64,000 bases of DNA, taken from NCBI GenBank assembly GCA_004762125.1, contig SIHQ01000002.1, positions 186,001 through 250,000 on the forward strand. The letters run 5' to 3'. Of this stretch, positions 8,738-17,371 are shown piece after piece. The translations under genes were made by a program, and so were the position numbers. Below the pieces are notes generated by a model. The model searched no databases. It had not been told where the DNA came from and saw only the letters and a list, made by a program, of their open reading frames with translations. How positions within the stretch are numbered: position 1 is the first letter of the stretch; every line of letters starts with the position of its first letter. Source of the DNA: Oceanospirillales bacterium (GTDB lineage Bacteria > Pseudomonadota > Gammaproteobacteria > Pseudomonadales > Endozoicomonadaceae).

Positions 8738-9427
8738 TTACTCTTCAATCAGTTGAGAGAATGCCGCTATGGCTTCTTCATCACCGCGTTTGATTTTGTT
8801 GGCGATAATATGATGGAAGAAGTATTTGAAATCTTCGTGCTCTTGAGCCGGGAAGAGGCAATCGTCTTTAGGTAGTACGGGAGTAGTGGTTACTTTTTTC
8901 TCATCGGCCAACATGGCATGAACACGGCCATCGTTATAGAGCCGCCAGCTGGTGACGTGAATCAGTATGAGAGTGCTGAAGTTGTCTTCGGACAGGATCG
9001 CGTGTGTGCCAATGTTGTCACTGATCTCCTGCAGTACTAACTCCGGTTTTTCTTCACTGGCATCATAATATTGTGCCGCAGTTTCCAGTTCAGTGACCTT
9101 GTATCCTGGTGGTTCAAAAAAGGCATGGTCATGAAAACTGTCGTAATAACCTTCCCAGTGTCCATTCAATGGATCATTGAGTTGCTGTGCGGGTACTAAC
9201 TTGTCAAGCCAGGGAACCATTGCGTCAACAGTGCCGTCTTTTTTTAATGCCCAGCAGAGAATCTTCATACTGAACAGTTTTCCGGGGTTGGCGTCGTTGC
9301 TGTAAAGCATTTCCAAGCCGTCAAATTCTGGAGCCAGTCGTATAATACGGTTGCCCTCAGATTCATCTACTGGCTTTTTGGTGAAAAGATCGATGACGTT
9401 GGTGTCGTTGTCCGGCTTATTATCCAT
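8738..9427 (-). CDS. Conserved protein of unknown function next to tusA
   Basis: A 229-residue soluble protein without signal peptide or membrane spans. I recall similar proteins in pseudomonads beside tusA, sharing VVRLAPELDGLEMLYSN-type and WEGYYD-type segments; here these are RIIRLAPEFDGLEMLYSND and HWEGYYDSFHD. No catalytic motif is evident and no function is assigned. The start at 9427 is chosen because GGAG lies 5 nt upstream; an ATG seven codons earlier (9448) has no SD. The 3' end meets tusA almost end to end. Confidence 0.75.
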   Translation of the reverse strand: MDNKPDNDTNVIDLFTKKPVDESEGNRIIRLAPEFDGLEMLYSNDANPGKLFSMKILCWALKKDGTVDAMVPWLDKLVPAQQLNDPLNGHWEGYYDSFHDHAFFEPPGYKVTELETAAQYYDASEEKPELVLQEISDNIGTHAILSEDNFSTLILIHVTSWRLYNDGRVHAMLADEKKVTTTPVLPKDDCLFPAQEHEDFKYFFHHIIANKIKRGDEEAIAAFSQLIEE

Positions 9428-9487
9428 TAACGCTCCGGTCTTTTTCATATCTGGTGTTCATGGTATTTGGCAGGGTTGTCTTGTTTA

Positions 9488-9625
9488 GTGGTGCGTGATG
9501 ACCCTGAAATGATTTATCGGCAACCGGCAGGTGAGGTTTATTCGGTGGGCTATGAGACGGGTTATTTGTCTACGCTGACTGAGAACGATAGTATCAACAT
9601 TTTGATGTATTCAAGGATACACTGA
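9488..9625 (+). CDS. Possible small ORF ahead of pdxB
   Basis: A 45-codon open frame (GTG at 9488, or ATG at 9509 for 38 codons) ends 7 bp before the pdxB ATG. The product is polar and tyrosine-rich (VYSVGYETGYLSTLTEND) and does not read like random sequence. No good SD is present at either start and I know no homologue. It could be a leader peptide coupled to pdxB or the 3' remnant of an older gene. Confidence 0.2.
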   Translation: MVRDDPEMIYRQPAGEVYSVGYETGYLSTLTENDSINILMYSRIH

Positions 9626-9632
9626 CTTCATT

Positions 9633-10772
9633 ATGAAGATTGTTGCTGACGAAAATATCCCATTGCTTCACGAAACTTTCTCCAGTATTGGTGAAGTTGT
9701 AGCGCTGCCAGGAAGAAATATTACACGAGCTGATCTTGCAGGGGCTGATGCTCTGCTAGTGAGATCGGTGACTCGGGTCAATGAGTCTCTGGTAGCGGGT
9801 TCGAATCTTAAGTTTGTAGGCAGTTGCACGGCAGGGATTGATCACATTGATTGTGATGCGCTTGCTAATCAGCAGATCAGTTTTGCTAATGCACCTGGGT
9901 GTAATGCCAGATCAGTAGTGGAATATGTTCTTGCTGCCTTAGACGTTCTGGCTGAGCGGGATGGCTTTTGCTGGCAGGATCGAACGGTTGGCATTATTGG
10001 CAAAGGGCAGGTGGGTGGTCGGCTTTATGAGACGCTGATGAGACTGGGCGTTCAGGTTATGGCCCATGATCCTCTTTGCGACAAGATAAAAGGGGTTGAA
10101 TTTGTAGAGTTGGCAGAGTTGATCAGTCGTTGTGACGTTGTCGCCGTTCATGCGCCGCTTACCGAAGACTGTGATTTTCCTACTTGGCATCTGATTGGGG
10201 AATCAGAGTTTGAAGCGATGAAGCCTGGAACCATTTTGATCAATGCAGGCCGAGGGGCGGTTGTTGATAATCAGGCGTTGCTGAAAATATTAGAATCAGG
10301 AAAAGATATTAAAACAGTTCTGGATGTCTGGGAGCATGAACCGGAAGTGAATCCGGAGCTGTTAGCGCGGGTTGATATAGGAACGCCACATATTGCCGGC
10401 TACAGTCTTGATGGCAAAGTAGCGGGTACTAGCATGGTTTATCAATCTCTTTGTCAGACCTTTGGATTGCCGGCCAGAGTTCGTCTGGGTGCTATTACTC
10501 CAATTCCTGTGTTGCGAAAAATGGTGTTTACAGAAGACATCGCATCAGAAAAAGCGGCAAAACTCGCCATGAGAGCGATCTATGATATTCGTCGTGATGA
10601 CGCTCGTATGAGACTGCTTTTGAAAATGCCTGAAGCCGAACGACTTATCGCTTTCGATAGCATGCGAAAGAATTACTCGGAACGTCGTGAGTTCAGTACT
10701 CTCAAAGTGCAAGTAAGTCATGGTGATCAGACTCGGGACTATCTCGATCGACTTGGTTTTCATGTGACCTGA
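9633..10772 (+). CDS. pdxB: Erythronate-4-phosphate dehydrogenase
   Basis: Second step of DXP-dependent pyridoxal 5'-phosphate synthesis: NAD-linked oxidation of 4-phosphoerythronate. The 379 residues match the family's ~380. The D-2-hydroxyacid dehydrogenase landmarks are a VGIIGKGQVGG Rossmann loop, INAGRGAVVDN with the catalytic arginine region, LDVWEHEP with the glutamate region and TPHIAGYS with the catalytic histidine. A PdxB-type C-terminal domain follows (DARMRLLLKMPEAE region). A weak hairpin (GATCCTA/TAGGATC, 10771-10795) follows the stop without a T-run. Confidence 0.96.
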   Translation: MKIVADENIPLLHETFSSIGEVVALPGRNITRADLAGADALLVRSVTRVNESLVAGSNLKFVGSCTAGIDHIDCDALANQQISFANAPGCNARSVVEYVLAALDVLAERDGFCWQDRTVGIIGKGQVGGRLYETLMRLGVQVMAHDPLCDKIKGVEFVELAELISRCDVVAVHAPLTEDCDFPTWHLIGESEFEAMKPGTILINAGRGAVVDNQALLKILESGKDIKTVLDVWEHEPEVNPELLARVDIGTPHIAGYSLDGKVAGTSMVYQSLCQTFGLPARVRLGAITPIPVLRKMVFTEDIASEKAAKLAMRAIYDIRRDDARMRLLLKMPEAERLIAFDSMRKNYSERREFSTLKVQVSHGDQTRDYLDRLGFHVT

Positions 10773-10965
10773 TCCTATAAGGAGAATCTAGGATCGGTTC
10801 GAGAAAATAACCCATGTTAGTGTGAGTCGATTTTTAGCATTCAGGGGTGATTCAGCCATACTTCGTTTTAATGTGATTGTTAGCACAGCAGTTGCCGCGA
10901 GAGGCTATCTTTACAGGCAGCTCTCAGGTGGTCGGATTTCATCCATACATTAAAACAGCATAGAT

Positions 10966-11562
10966 ATGCTTATGAAGTTATTTTTTCTCGCTACCACCCC
11001 GGCCATCGTTACTGCCATACCACTACAAGCTAACTTATTTATTCAGCAAGCGCAGGCTGCTGGCTATGACGATAGGAATGACCGTCGCGATGATGGTCGT
11101 GATAATCGAAGATGAGGTCGGGACGATCGCTTTGAATATCGAGGCGGTCGAAAATTGGTCGTCGTCGCACCACGGCAGCGCAACTTCCGCAATGTCTCTG
11201 TGGTACGTCGTCATGGTCATGTTTACTGGGGCTACGGTCGGCACTATTCGGATAACGACGCATGGAAGTGGATGGCCTTTACCGCTATCACTTTAAAAGT
11301 GCTGGATAACCTTAACGAAGAAGCTCAGCGTGATCACGAGGCTGCCCAGGTGGCAGCTACCACGGCCGCTGTTGGTGAAGTCATCAACTGGGACACGGGT
11401 GAGGCCCATGGGTCTGTTACTGCGATCAAGCAGGGCACTAACGCTAGCGGTCTCACTTGCCGGGAGTTTCAGCAGGAAATCAGCGTTGGCGGAGAAACAG
11501 AGAAAGCTTACGGTACTGTTTGCCTGCAACCAGACGGTGCCTGGAAGATTGTCAATCCTTAA
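10966..11562 (+). pseudogene. Surface-antigen-like exported protein interrupted by one in-frame TGA
   Basis: Reading from ATG 10966 (or 10972) gives a signal peptide (MKLFFLATTPAIVTAIPLQA), then a D/R-rich stretch (DDRNDRRDDGRDNRR), then TGA at 11113-11115. The same frame then continues without another stop to 11562: more D/R-rich residues, a short hydrophobic segment (AWKWMAFTAITLKVL) and a C-terminal domain ending CREFQQEI...CLQPDGAWKIV. That ending resembles the 17-kDa/RT0821-type surface-antigen domain. Because coding character runs through the stop in one frame, a single nonsense change in a ~198-codon gene is the simplest reading. A truncated N-terminally restarted product (TTG 11155, 135 residues) would lack a signal peptide. 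A base-call error cannot be excluded. Confidence 0.65.
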
Positions 11563-11689
11563 ACTCTGAATGACTTCCTGAAACTTGACTTCAATCAATG
11601 CCTGAATTAATGTTCAGGCCATGCGCTGATTTGTCTTGGCTTGCGGGCGCATTAAAAATTCCGCTAAAAGAAGGGTTTACCGAATTCTG

Positions 11690-11723
11690 AAAACCACTCT
11701 GTTAGCGCAGGGTGGTTTTTTTT
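11690..11723 (+). terminator. Rho-independent terminator
   Basis: AAAACCAC pairs with GTGGTTTT, followed by a continuing T-run of eight. It lies about 130 bp downstream of the interrupted surface-protein gene; a smaller perfect hairpin without T-run (GCCTGAA/TTCAGGC) is at 11600-11619. Confidence 0.65.
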
Positions 11724-11737
11724 GCCTGTCAAAAAAT

Positions 11738-11757
11738 CATGAAATAGCTAATTCATG
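11738..11757. promoter_or_regulatory. Operator-like 20-bp palindrome upstream of metN
   Basis: CATGAAATAG/CTAATTCATG is palindromic at 9 of 10 positions. It lies 160 bp before metN, between a terminator and the operon, where an operator would be expected. It does not match the MetJ box (AGACGTCT repeats). No regulator can be named. Confidence 0.25.
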
Positions 11758-11917
11758 GTTCATGGCTTACCCCCTCGCTATATCTTCAAGACAAACTCAG
11801 AACCTGATAGCAGATTTGCTGTCAGTAATAACTAATGTGAACTCATTATTTGAGTAACTGCTGAACTCGGACTTACGTACAAAAGTGAGATTCAAGTTCT
11901 GGCAGGCAGGAGTGAAG

Positions 11918-12949
11918 ATGATAGAACTGAAGAACCTTACCAAGGTATTCAGGGCTGGTGGGAAAGAGGTGGCCGCTGTAGACAGTGTCGACCTGCAAGT
12001 ACCAGAAGGCTCGATTTATGGAGTAATAGGCTCCAGTGGTGCTGGCAAGAGTACCCTTATCCGTTGTGTGAATCTGTTGGAAAGGCCAACGACCGGACAG
12101 GTGAACGTAGATGGTCAGAGCCTGACAGAGTTGTCAGAAGCTGAACTGCGTCAGGCTCGCCGTAACATAGGTATGATTTTTCAACATTTTAACCTGTTGA
12201 GCAGTCGCACTGTTTACGAAAACATAGCTCTTCCCCTTGAACTGGCTGGGACTGATCGTCAGCTTATTGATGATGCAGTCACTCCTTTGCTTAAGCTGAC
12301 CGGATTGGAAGATAAGAGAGATAGCTATCCTTCTCAATTGTCCGGTGGTCAGAAGCAGCGGGTTGCCATTGCCCGAGCGTTGGCCAGTAAGCCAAAAGTG
12401 CTGTTGTGCGATGAGGCAACTTCAGCTCTTGACCCTAAAACGACCCGCTCTATTTTGTCGCTGTTAAAAGACATTAATCGTGAACTGAAAATCACCGTGC
12501 TGATTATTACCCATGAAATGGATGTCGTGAAAACCATTTGCGACCGGGTAGCGATAATGAGCCATGGCAAGCTTATCGAGGAAAATGATGTTGAGTCGTT
12601 CTTCCTTAATCCTCAGACAGAGCTGGCTCGTGAATTTGTTCGTGATGCAATTAACGAGAAGCCTGTGTCGGAGCTGGAAGACAGTTTTCAGCCTGAGCCG
12701 TTTGCCGGCAGCCGTCCTGTTGTTCGTATTACCTTTGTTGGGCAAAAGGTAGGGCAGCCCCTGATTACACAGGCTGCAAAAAAATACGACGTGGACTTTA
12801 GTATTCTTCAGGCAGATATCGAAGCGGTACATGGGAATACCATGGGTTTTCTGATGGTTGAAGTGTCAGGGGAAGAGGCTCAAATTCAAGAGGCTTTGGA
12901 CTATCTGAAAGTGCATGTGCAAGTGGAGGTAGCAGGTTATGTCAGCTGA
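11918..12949 (+). CDS. metN: Methionine ABC transporter ATP-binding protein
   Basis: ATPase of the MetNIQ importer for D/L-methionine. Visible are Walker A GSSGAGKST, signature LSGGQKQR, Walker B LLCDEATSALD, and the C-terminal ~100-residue NIL domain that binds methionine and inhibits transport. The start at 11918 (MIELKNLTKVF) is chosen over 11885 because GGAG lies 5 nt upstream and it gives 343 residues, the same as E. coli MetN. It overlaps metI by 11 bp. No MetJ box or SAM riboswitch is apparent upstream. Confidence 0.96.
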   Translation: MIELKNLTKVFRAGGKEVAAVDSVDLQVPEGSIYGVIGSSGAGKSTLIRCVNLLERPTTGQVNVDGQSLTELSEAELRQARRNIGMIFQHFNLLSSRTVYENIALPLELAGTDRQLIDDAVTPLLKLTGLEDKRDSYPSQLSGGQKQRVAIARALASKPKVLLCDEATSALDPKTTRSILSLLKDINRELKITVLIITHEMDVVKTICDRVAIMSHGKLIEENDVESFFLNPQTELAREFVRDAINEKPVSELEDSFQPEPFAGSRPVVRITFVGQKVGQPLITQAAKKYDVDFSILQADIEAVHGNTMGFLMVEVSGEEAQIQEALDYLKVHVQVEVAGYVS

Positions 12950-13595
12950 TTCTTGGTTACTGCTTGGCAAAGCATTCTGGGAAACCATCTATATGACGAT
13001 GGTTTCTGGTGGTTTGAGTTTTCTTTTTGGTATTCCGTTGGGTGTGCTCCTTTATATAACCCGTCCAGGACGTATAAAAGAAAATGCTGCTCTGAATTCT
13101 GTATTGGGCGCTATTGTTAATGCGGCCCGTTCGGTACCTTTTATTATTCTTCTGGTCGCAATTATTCCTCTGACCCGTTTGTTGGTTGGAACTTCTATAG
13201 GAACAACGGCGGCTATCGTACCACTGACACTGGCGGCTATACCGTTTGTGGCTCGAATTGCTGAAGGTGCTATCAATGAGGTGCCAGGTGGCCTGGTTGA
13301 AGCCGCTCAGGCAATGGGTGCTACGCCATTGCAGATTGTCAGTCGTGTTTTGCTGCCGGAAGCCAGTCCAGGTCTGATTAACGGTATGACCATTACGCTG
13401 GTTACGTTGGTTAGTTACTCCGCCATGGCTGGAGCGATCGGAGGCGGTGGTCTTGGGGATCTTGGTATTCGTTACGGTTATCAACGATTCGATGGTGTGA
13501 TCATGTTGGCGACCGTTGTTGTGTTGATTGTATTAGTACAGTTGATTCAGTCCGCAGGTGATCGCCTGCAAAGTTATTACGACCGTGGTCGTTGA
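12939..13595 (+). CDS. metI: Methionine ABC transporter permease
   Basis: Inner-membrane permease of MetNIQ, 218 residues (E. coli 217) with about five spans. The cytoplasmic EAA loop that docks MetN is GLVEAAQAMGATPLQIVSRVLLPEA-like (about residues 121-145), and the ending SYSAMAGAIGGGGLGDLGIRYGYQRF is family-typical. The start overlaps the metN 3' end by 11 bp, so translation is probably coupled. Confidence 0.95.
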   Translation: MSADSWLLLGKAFWETIYMTMVSGGLSFLFGIPLGVLLYITRPGRIKENAALNSVLGAIVNAARSVPFIILLVAIIPLTRLLVGTSIGTTAAIVPLTLAAIPFVARIAEGAINEVPGGLVEAAQAMGATPLQIVSRVLLPEASPGLINGMTITLVTLVSYSAMAGAIGGGGLGDLGIRYGYQRFDGVIMLATVVVLIVLVQLIQSAGDRLQSYYDRGR

Positions 13596-13642
13596 GATTT
13601 ATTCGTTCAAAGTGTTGAATGCATTTATTAGGAGAAGTAAAA

Positions 13643-14461
13643 ATGCTCGCTATTAATAAGTTTAAAAAGTTTGCGGGAAGTTTGCTGGTTGCAGGCAGTG
13701 TTGTCTTGGCCGGTTGCAGTTCCCAGGATGATGGCACAGGTCCTTTGAAAATCGGTGTGATGGCTGGCCCGGAAGCTGACGTTATGAAAGTAGCCGCTCA
13801 GGTGGTTGAAAAAGAACATGGCGTGAAAGTAGAGCTGGTTGAGTTTTCCGACTACATTTCACCTAATGTTGCTTTGGCGGATGGCTCTATTGATGCCAAC
13901 GCATTTCAACATAAGCCGTATCTGGAGAGCATGATTAATGATCGTGGTTTCAAATTAGCGGCTGTCGGTAATACATTTGTATACCCGATTGGTGCTTACT
14001 CAAATACATTAAAAAATATTAACGATTTGAAGGATGGCGCAAAAATTGCCATTCCAAACGATCCGAGTAATGAAGGTCGTACTCTGATCCTGTTGGCTAA
14101 CAAGGGCTTCATCAAGCTGAAAGATATTAATAATCTGGAAGCAACACCAGCAGATATTACCGAAAATCCTAGAGGTCTGGAATTTATTGAGCTGGATGCG
14201 GCTCAATTACCTCGTTCGCTGGATGATGTTGATGTGGCGTTTATTAATTCAACTTACTCTGTTCCAGCTGGTTTACTGCCGAGTCGTGATGCCATTTTGG
14301 TTGAAGGTAAGGACTCTCCTTACGTTAACCTGATCGTAGCTCGTGAAGATAATAAGACAGACGATCGTATCATTAAGCTGATCGAGGCGTACCACACTGA
14401 AGCGGTAGAAAAGAAAGCTCAAGAGTTATTCAAGGGCAGTGCCGTTCCTGGCTGGAAGTGA
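13643..14461 (+). CDS. metQ: Methionine-binding lipoprotein MetQ
   Basis: Periplasmic methionine receptor anchored by a lipid. The 272-residue protein starts MLAINKFKKFAGSLL and has the lipobox LAGC followed by SSQDD. The NlpA family segments GVMAGPEAD, FQHKPYLE, IPNDPSNEGR, LPRSLDDVDVAFIN and an NLIVAREDNK stretch near the end are clear. ATG 13643 is preferred over 13619 because GGAGAAG lies 5 nt upstream and the signal peptide then begins normally. It is the last gene of metNIQ and is followed by a strong terminator. Confidence 0.95.
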   Translation: MLAINKFKKFAGSLLVAGSVVLAGCSSQDDGTGPLKIGVMAGPEADVMKVAAQVVEKEHGVKVELVEFSDYISPNVALADGSIDANAFQHKPYLESMINDRGFKLAAVGNTFVYPIGAYSNTLKNINDLKDGAKIAIPNDPSNEGRTLILLANKGFIKLKDINNLEATPADITENPRGLEFIELDAAQLPRSLDDVDVAFINSTYSVPAGLLPSRDAILVEGKDSPYVNLIVAREDNKTDDRIIKLIEAYHTEAVEKKAQELFKGSAVPGWK

Positions 14462-14491
14462 TTTCATAGTAGTCACTGATAATTCAGATAT

Positions 14492-14531
14492 AAAAAAACC
14501 TCTATTCAAGCTTTGAATAGAGGTTTTTTTA
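14492..14531. terminator. Terminator after metNIQ
   Basis: AAAAAAACCTCTATTCAA-GC-TTTGAATAGAGGTTTTTTT is a near-perfect long stem flanked by A- and T-runs, working in both directions. Confidence 0.9.
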
Positions 14532-14631
14532 ATGATCTAGCCGGAAATGGCAGGCTCTTCAGGCAGCTATTTTACGGTAGCCTGTTACCTTCTTGACAAA
14601 ATTTGCTAATATAGAGCGTTATTTCAAGTTT

Positions 14632-14706
14632 CGACCCGATCTGTCTGCACTCTTACGTCACTGGTGCTCAGGCGCCACTGGTGGTTAGGAAGGGCAGTCT
14701 CGGTCG
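14632..14706 (+). other. Structured leader before sspA
   Basis: CGACC at 14632 can pair with GGTCG at 14702, CTGC (14645) with GCAG (14694), and TGGTG with CGCCA in the middle, giving a possible three-tier hairpin ending 36 nt before the sspA ATG. Within it the 8-mer CACTGGTG is repeated directly 17 bp apart (14659 and 14676). I know no described RNA motif of this form; it may be only the sspA 5' UTR. Confidence 0.3.
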
Positions 14707-14742
14707 GAAATTTTTTTCCTTTGCACGAGGCGGGGGTACTGC

Positions 14743-15378
14743 ATGGCTGTAGTTGCCAAAAAGTCATCCATGATTTTTTTCTCGAACCCATCTGACCATT
14801 ATTGTCACAGGGTTCGTATTGTTCTGGCCGAGAAAGGTGTTGCGGTTGATATTCAGGATGTTAATCCTGATAGCTTGCCGCAGGAACTGTCGGACATGAA
14901 TCCATACAACAGCCTGCCAACTCTGGTAGATCGTGAGCTGGTTCTGTATGAGCCAAGCGTCATGATGGAATACCTTGATGAACGTTTTCCTCACCCACCA
15001 CTGCTGCCAGTATACCCTGTCAGTCGTGCCCAGAGCCGTCTGATGATGCATCGCATCCAGAAAGACTGGTGTGCGCTGGTGGATCTTATTATGGATCCAA
15101 AAACCAAGGATACACCTGCGTCCCGTGCCAGAAAAGAGTTGCGAGAAAGCTTGCTTTCTATTGCGCCTATTTTTGCCGAAAAGCCTTTCTTTATGAGCGA
15201 TGAGTTTACCCTGGTAGATTGCTGTGTAGCTCCAATCTTGTGGAGATTGCCAGCTATGGGTATCGAATTGCCAAAGCAGGGTAAGGCCATTCTGGATTAC
15301 GCAGATCGCTTGTTTGAGCGTGAATCCTTTAAGGAAAGCCTGTCCGAAATTGAAAAGGAAATGCGCGACACTCTCTAA
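14743..15378 (+). CDS. sspA: Stringent starvation protein A
   Basis: RNA-polymerase-associated protein with a glutathione-S-transferase fold that supports stationary-phase and stress transcription. It has 211 residues (E. coli 212). The N-terminal thioredoxin-like domain has [17 protein letters not shown] and [16 protein letters not shown]. The helical C-terminal part ends in a [18 protein letters not shown]-like segment. GGGGG lies about 6 nt before the ATG. sspB follows 125 bp downstream, the usual pair. Confidence 0.95.
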   Translation: MAVVAKKSSMIFFSNPSDHYCHRVRIVLAEKGVAVDIQDVNPDSLPQELSDMNPYNSLPTLVDRELVLYEPSVMMEYLDERFPHPPLLPVYPVSRAQSRLMMHRIQKDWCALVDLIMDPKTKDTPASRARKELRESLLSIAPIFAEKPFFMSDEFTLVDCCVAPILWRLPAMGIELPKQGKAILDYADRLFERESFKESLSEIEKEMRDTL

Positions 15379-15503
15379 AGCTTTGCTTTAAAGCTTGGCT
15401 TTAGGGGCTGAGTTTTGAGAGATCGCCAGAAAATCTGGCTAAAGTGTTATAGAAGGCAAGCTGATAGCAAGCCTTTTGATGTTAGCCCGGACGGAGACAG
15501 ATT

Positions 15504-15971
15504 ATGACAATGACGAGCAGTCGCCCTTATATTGCCAGAGCCTTTTACGACTGGATTCTGGAAAATGACTGCACTCCGCACATTCTTGTTGATGCCACTC
15601 GCAAGGGCGTTGAAGTTCCTGGCGAGTTCGTCAAGGATGGGCAGATAGTACTGAACGTTTCCCCTACGGCTGTCAGGGCTATGCATATGGGTAATGATGT
15701 TGTTACCTTTGATGGCCGTTTTGGTGGTGAAGCGTTAACAATTGTAGTTCCCCTGGATGCGCTGATGGCGATTTATGCCAAGGAGAACGGTCAAGGTATG
15801 GTGTTTGAGGTAGAGGCTTACTCAGAGGCTGATGAACAGCAGGAAGATTATGGTGATGATCAACCAGGGTTGACTGCTGTTCCTTCTGATGGGGGTTCTG
15901 ATTCTTCTACGGATGAGACACCCAAACCGCCAAGAAATACTGGTCGGCCCTCTCTGAAAGTCGTCAAATAA
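15504..15971 (+). CDS. sspB: ClpXP protease specificity-enhancing factor SspB
   Basis: Adaptor that delivers ssrA-tagged proteins to ClpXP. The 155-residue protein has the conserved substrate-binding domain (RPYIARAFYDWILEND, TPHILVDA, VLNVSPTAV, FDGRFGG). An acidic, disordered linker leads to the C-terminal ClpX-binding tail (RPSLKVVK). GGAGACAG precedes the ATG; a second in-frame ATG two codons on is an alternative. A terminator 13 bp after the stop closes the sspAB unit. Confidence 0.95.
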   Translation: MTMTSSRPYIARAFYDWILENDCTPHILVDATRKGVEVPGEFVKDGQIVLNVSPTAVRAMHMGNDVVTFDGRFGGEALTIVVPLDALMAIYAKENGQGMVFEVEAYSEADEQQEDYGDDQPGLTAVPSDGGSDSSTDETPKPPRNTGRPSLKVVK

Positions 15972-15983
15972 TCCATATCAATG

Positions 15984-16012
15984 AGGCTGCCTGCAATGGT
16001 GGCCTTTTTTTT
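15984..16012 (+). terminator. Terminator after sspB
   Basis: AGGCTGCC pairs with GGTGGCCT (two G-U pairs) around TGCAAT and runs into eight Ts. Confidence 0.75.
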
Positions 16013-16023
16013 GAACAGATAGA

Positions 16024-16665
16024 ATGACTGCACAAATAATAACTCCTAAAAAGAAGTATTCTATGAATTTAACTATTATCAGTGGTAGCCATCGCAGTAA
16101 CTCCCAGAGCGCTCGTATCAGTCATATCATGAAAAAACGAGTGGAAGAGCTTTCCCTTTTTGATGAAGTGAATGTTCTTGATCTTGCTAATAACCCACTG
16201 CCTCTGTGGGACGAATCTATCTGGGAAGGCAGTGATGAATGGAAGGCGCTGTTAGCTCCCTGGCGTGCGACTTTGAAAGCCAGTGATGCCTTTATTGTTG
16301 TGACGCCTGAATGGCACGGAATGGTTCCGGCAGCATTGAAAAACTTCTTCCTGATTTTCGGTGCAATTCAGCTAGGCCATAAGCCAGCACTTATTACCTC
16401 GATTTCCTCCAATATTGGCGGTACCTATCCTGTGCAGGAGCTGCGTTCCAGTAGCTATAAGAATAACCGTATCTGTTATATTCCTGAGCACCTGATTCTT
16501 CGTAACGTCGAATCCTTGCTTACGGGTGAAAATTCAGAAGAAGACAAGTACTACAGTGCTCGGATTGATTACAATCTGAACCTTCTCACTGAATACTCCA
16601 AAGGCTTGGCGCTGGTGCGAAATTCCGGTGCTGTAGATCATAAAACCTGGCCTAACGGTATGTAA
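16024..16665 (+). CDS. NAD(P)H-dependent FMN reductase family protein
   Basis: Flavodoxin-fold flavoprotein of the NADPH-dependent FMN reductase family. The FMN phosphate loop is SGSHRSNSQSARIS near the start. The second flavin loop TPEWHGMVPAALKNFF replaces the commoner PEYNGS-type motif. A later segment SSNIGGTYPVQELRS fits the family. Residues 1-13 (MTAQIITPKKKYS) precede the usual family start; ATG 16063 (MNLTIISGSHR) gives 200 residues and may be the true start, with AAGAAG ahead of it. It sits right after the sspB terminator, so it has its own promoter. Its stop codon forms the left edge of a palindromic repeat. The physiological substrate is not known. Confidence 0.8.
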   Translation: MTAQIITPKKKYSMNLTIISGSHRSNSQSARISHIMKKRVEELSLFDEVNVLDLANNPLPLWDESIWEGSDEWKALLAPWRATLKASDAFIVVTPEWHGMVPAALKNFFLIFGAIQLGHKPALITSISSNIGGTYPVQELRSSSYKNNRICYIPEHLILRNVESLLTGENSEEDKYYSARIDYNLNLLTEYSKGLALVRNSGAVDHKTWPNGM

Positions 16666-16746
16666 TACCATTTTTGCTGTCTAACGCTGATCCAGTGCTC
16701 CATAAGTGGCAGCGCAGCTCATGGTTAGATAGTGGAACTGGTATAA
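16663..16746. repeat. Short palindromic element with TTATACC-type ends
   Basis: TAATACCA at the left and TGGTATAA at the right are inverted with one mismatch. The ~28-nt arms continue to pair imperfectly (GTCTAAC with GTTAGAT). The 84-bp length and lack of ORF suit a miniature inverted-repeat element. The ends match those of the longer repeat at 23396-23526, but the interior differs. The left end supplies the stop codon of the flavoprotein gene. Confidence 0.45.
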
Positions 16747-16828
16747 GCTCCGTTTCATTTTGTATTATTGAATTGACCTTCGCTGAGGTTTACCTAATCT
16801 GATGCGAAGGTTAATTTGGTAATGCTGT

Positions 16829-17347
16829 ATGAAATTGAACGCCTTCCTGTCTGTTATCTTAATTACAGCCGTTCTATCTGGCTGTAATCATTGTAAGCAT
16901 CTAAATGAGCGGACACTGGAAGTTGTCAGTATCAGCCTTGCACGACAGTCCGAAGATGCTGGTTATGGTTTGATTTCTACCGATGAATTGGCGGCTCTTT
17001 TTGATCAGAAAGAACCGTTTCTTCTGATTGATGTCCGTAAATCGCGAGATTTTGAACTCGGGCATATCCCCGGAGCAATAAGCTTTACTTTTCCTAAAAA
17101 TGTGATCATGTCCGGTGACTGGAGTGCCTCTCTCATGAAAGACAAAACAGAACAGGATTTTGAGAAGTTGCTAGGAAGTAATAGAGGCGCACTATTGGTC
17201 TTCAGTTGTGGCAGAACGAGGTGCGATAGGGGGCATAATGGGGCTATGTGGGCGGTGAGGTTTGGTTATCACAATGTATTCAGGCATCCGGGCGGTATCG
17301 ATGCCTGGAAAGAAGCTGGCTTACTCCTTGAGACGTTGTCGCAGTAA
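16829..17347 (+). CDS. Rhodanese-domain lipoprotein
   Basis: Envelope rhodanese-like protein of 172 residues. The signal ends at the lipobox LSGC (C19) and one rhodanese domain follows. Landmarks are LLIDVRKSRDFELGHIPGAI and the active-site loop FSCGRTRCDRGHNGA with C127 and C132. C132 fits the usual catalytic position, and the domain closes with HPGGIDAWKEAGL. The catalytic cysteine is present, so sulfur transfer or redox activity is plausible; the substrate is unknown. There is no sulfur-metabolism neighbour. It is convergent with the amidotransferase gene. Confidence 0.8.
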   Translation: MKLNAFLSVILITAVLSGCNHCKHLNERTLEVVSISLARQSEDAGYGLISTDELAALFDQKEPFLLIDVRKSRDFELGHIPGAISFTFPKNVIMSGDWSASLMKDKTEQDFEKLLGSNRGALLVFSCGRTRCDRGHNGAMWAVRFGYHNVFRHPGGIDAWKEAGLLLETLSQ

Positions 17348-17371
17348 GGTGGAGATTTTTCTGGTTATTCG

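Noticed and set aside
10966-11562. TGA read as an amino acid (recoding)
   Set aside because: TGA is a normal stop for many genes here (ccoQ, ftsL, murD) and there is no selenocysteine-type context or family precedent.
11738-11757. Palindrome upstream of metN as a MetJ box
   Set aside because: Sequence has no AGACGTCT-like repeats; kept only as an unassigned palindrome.
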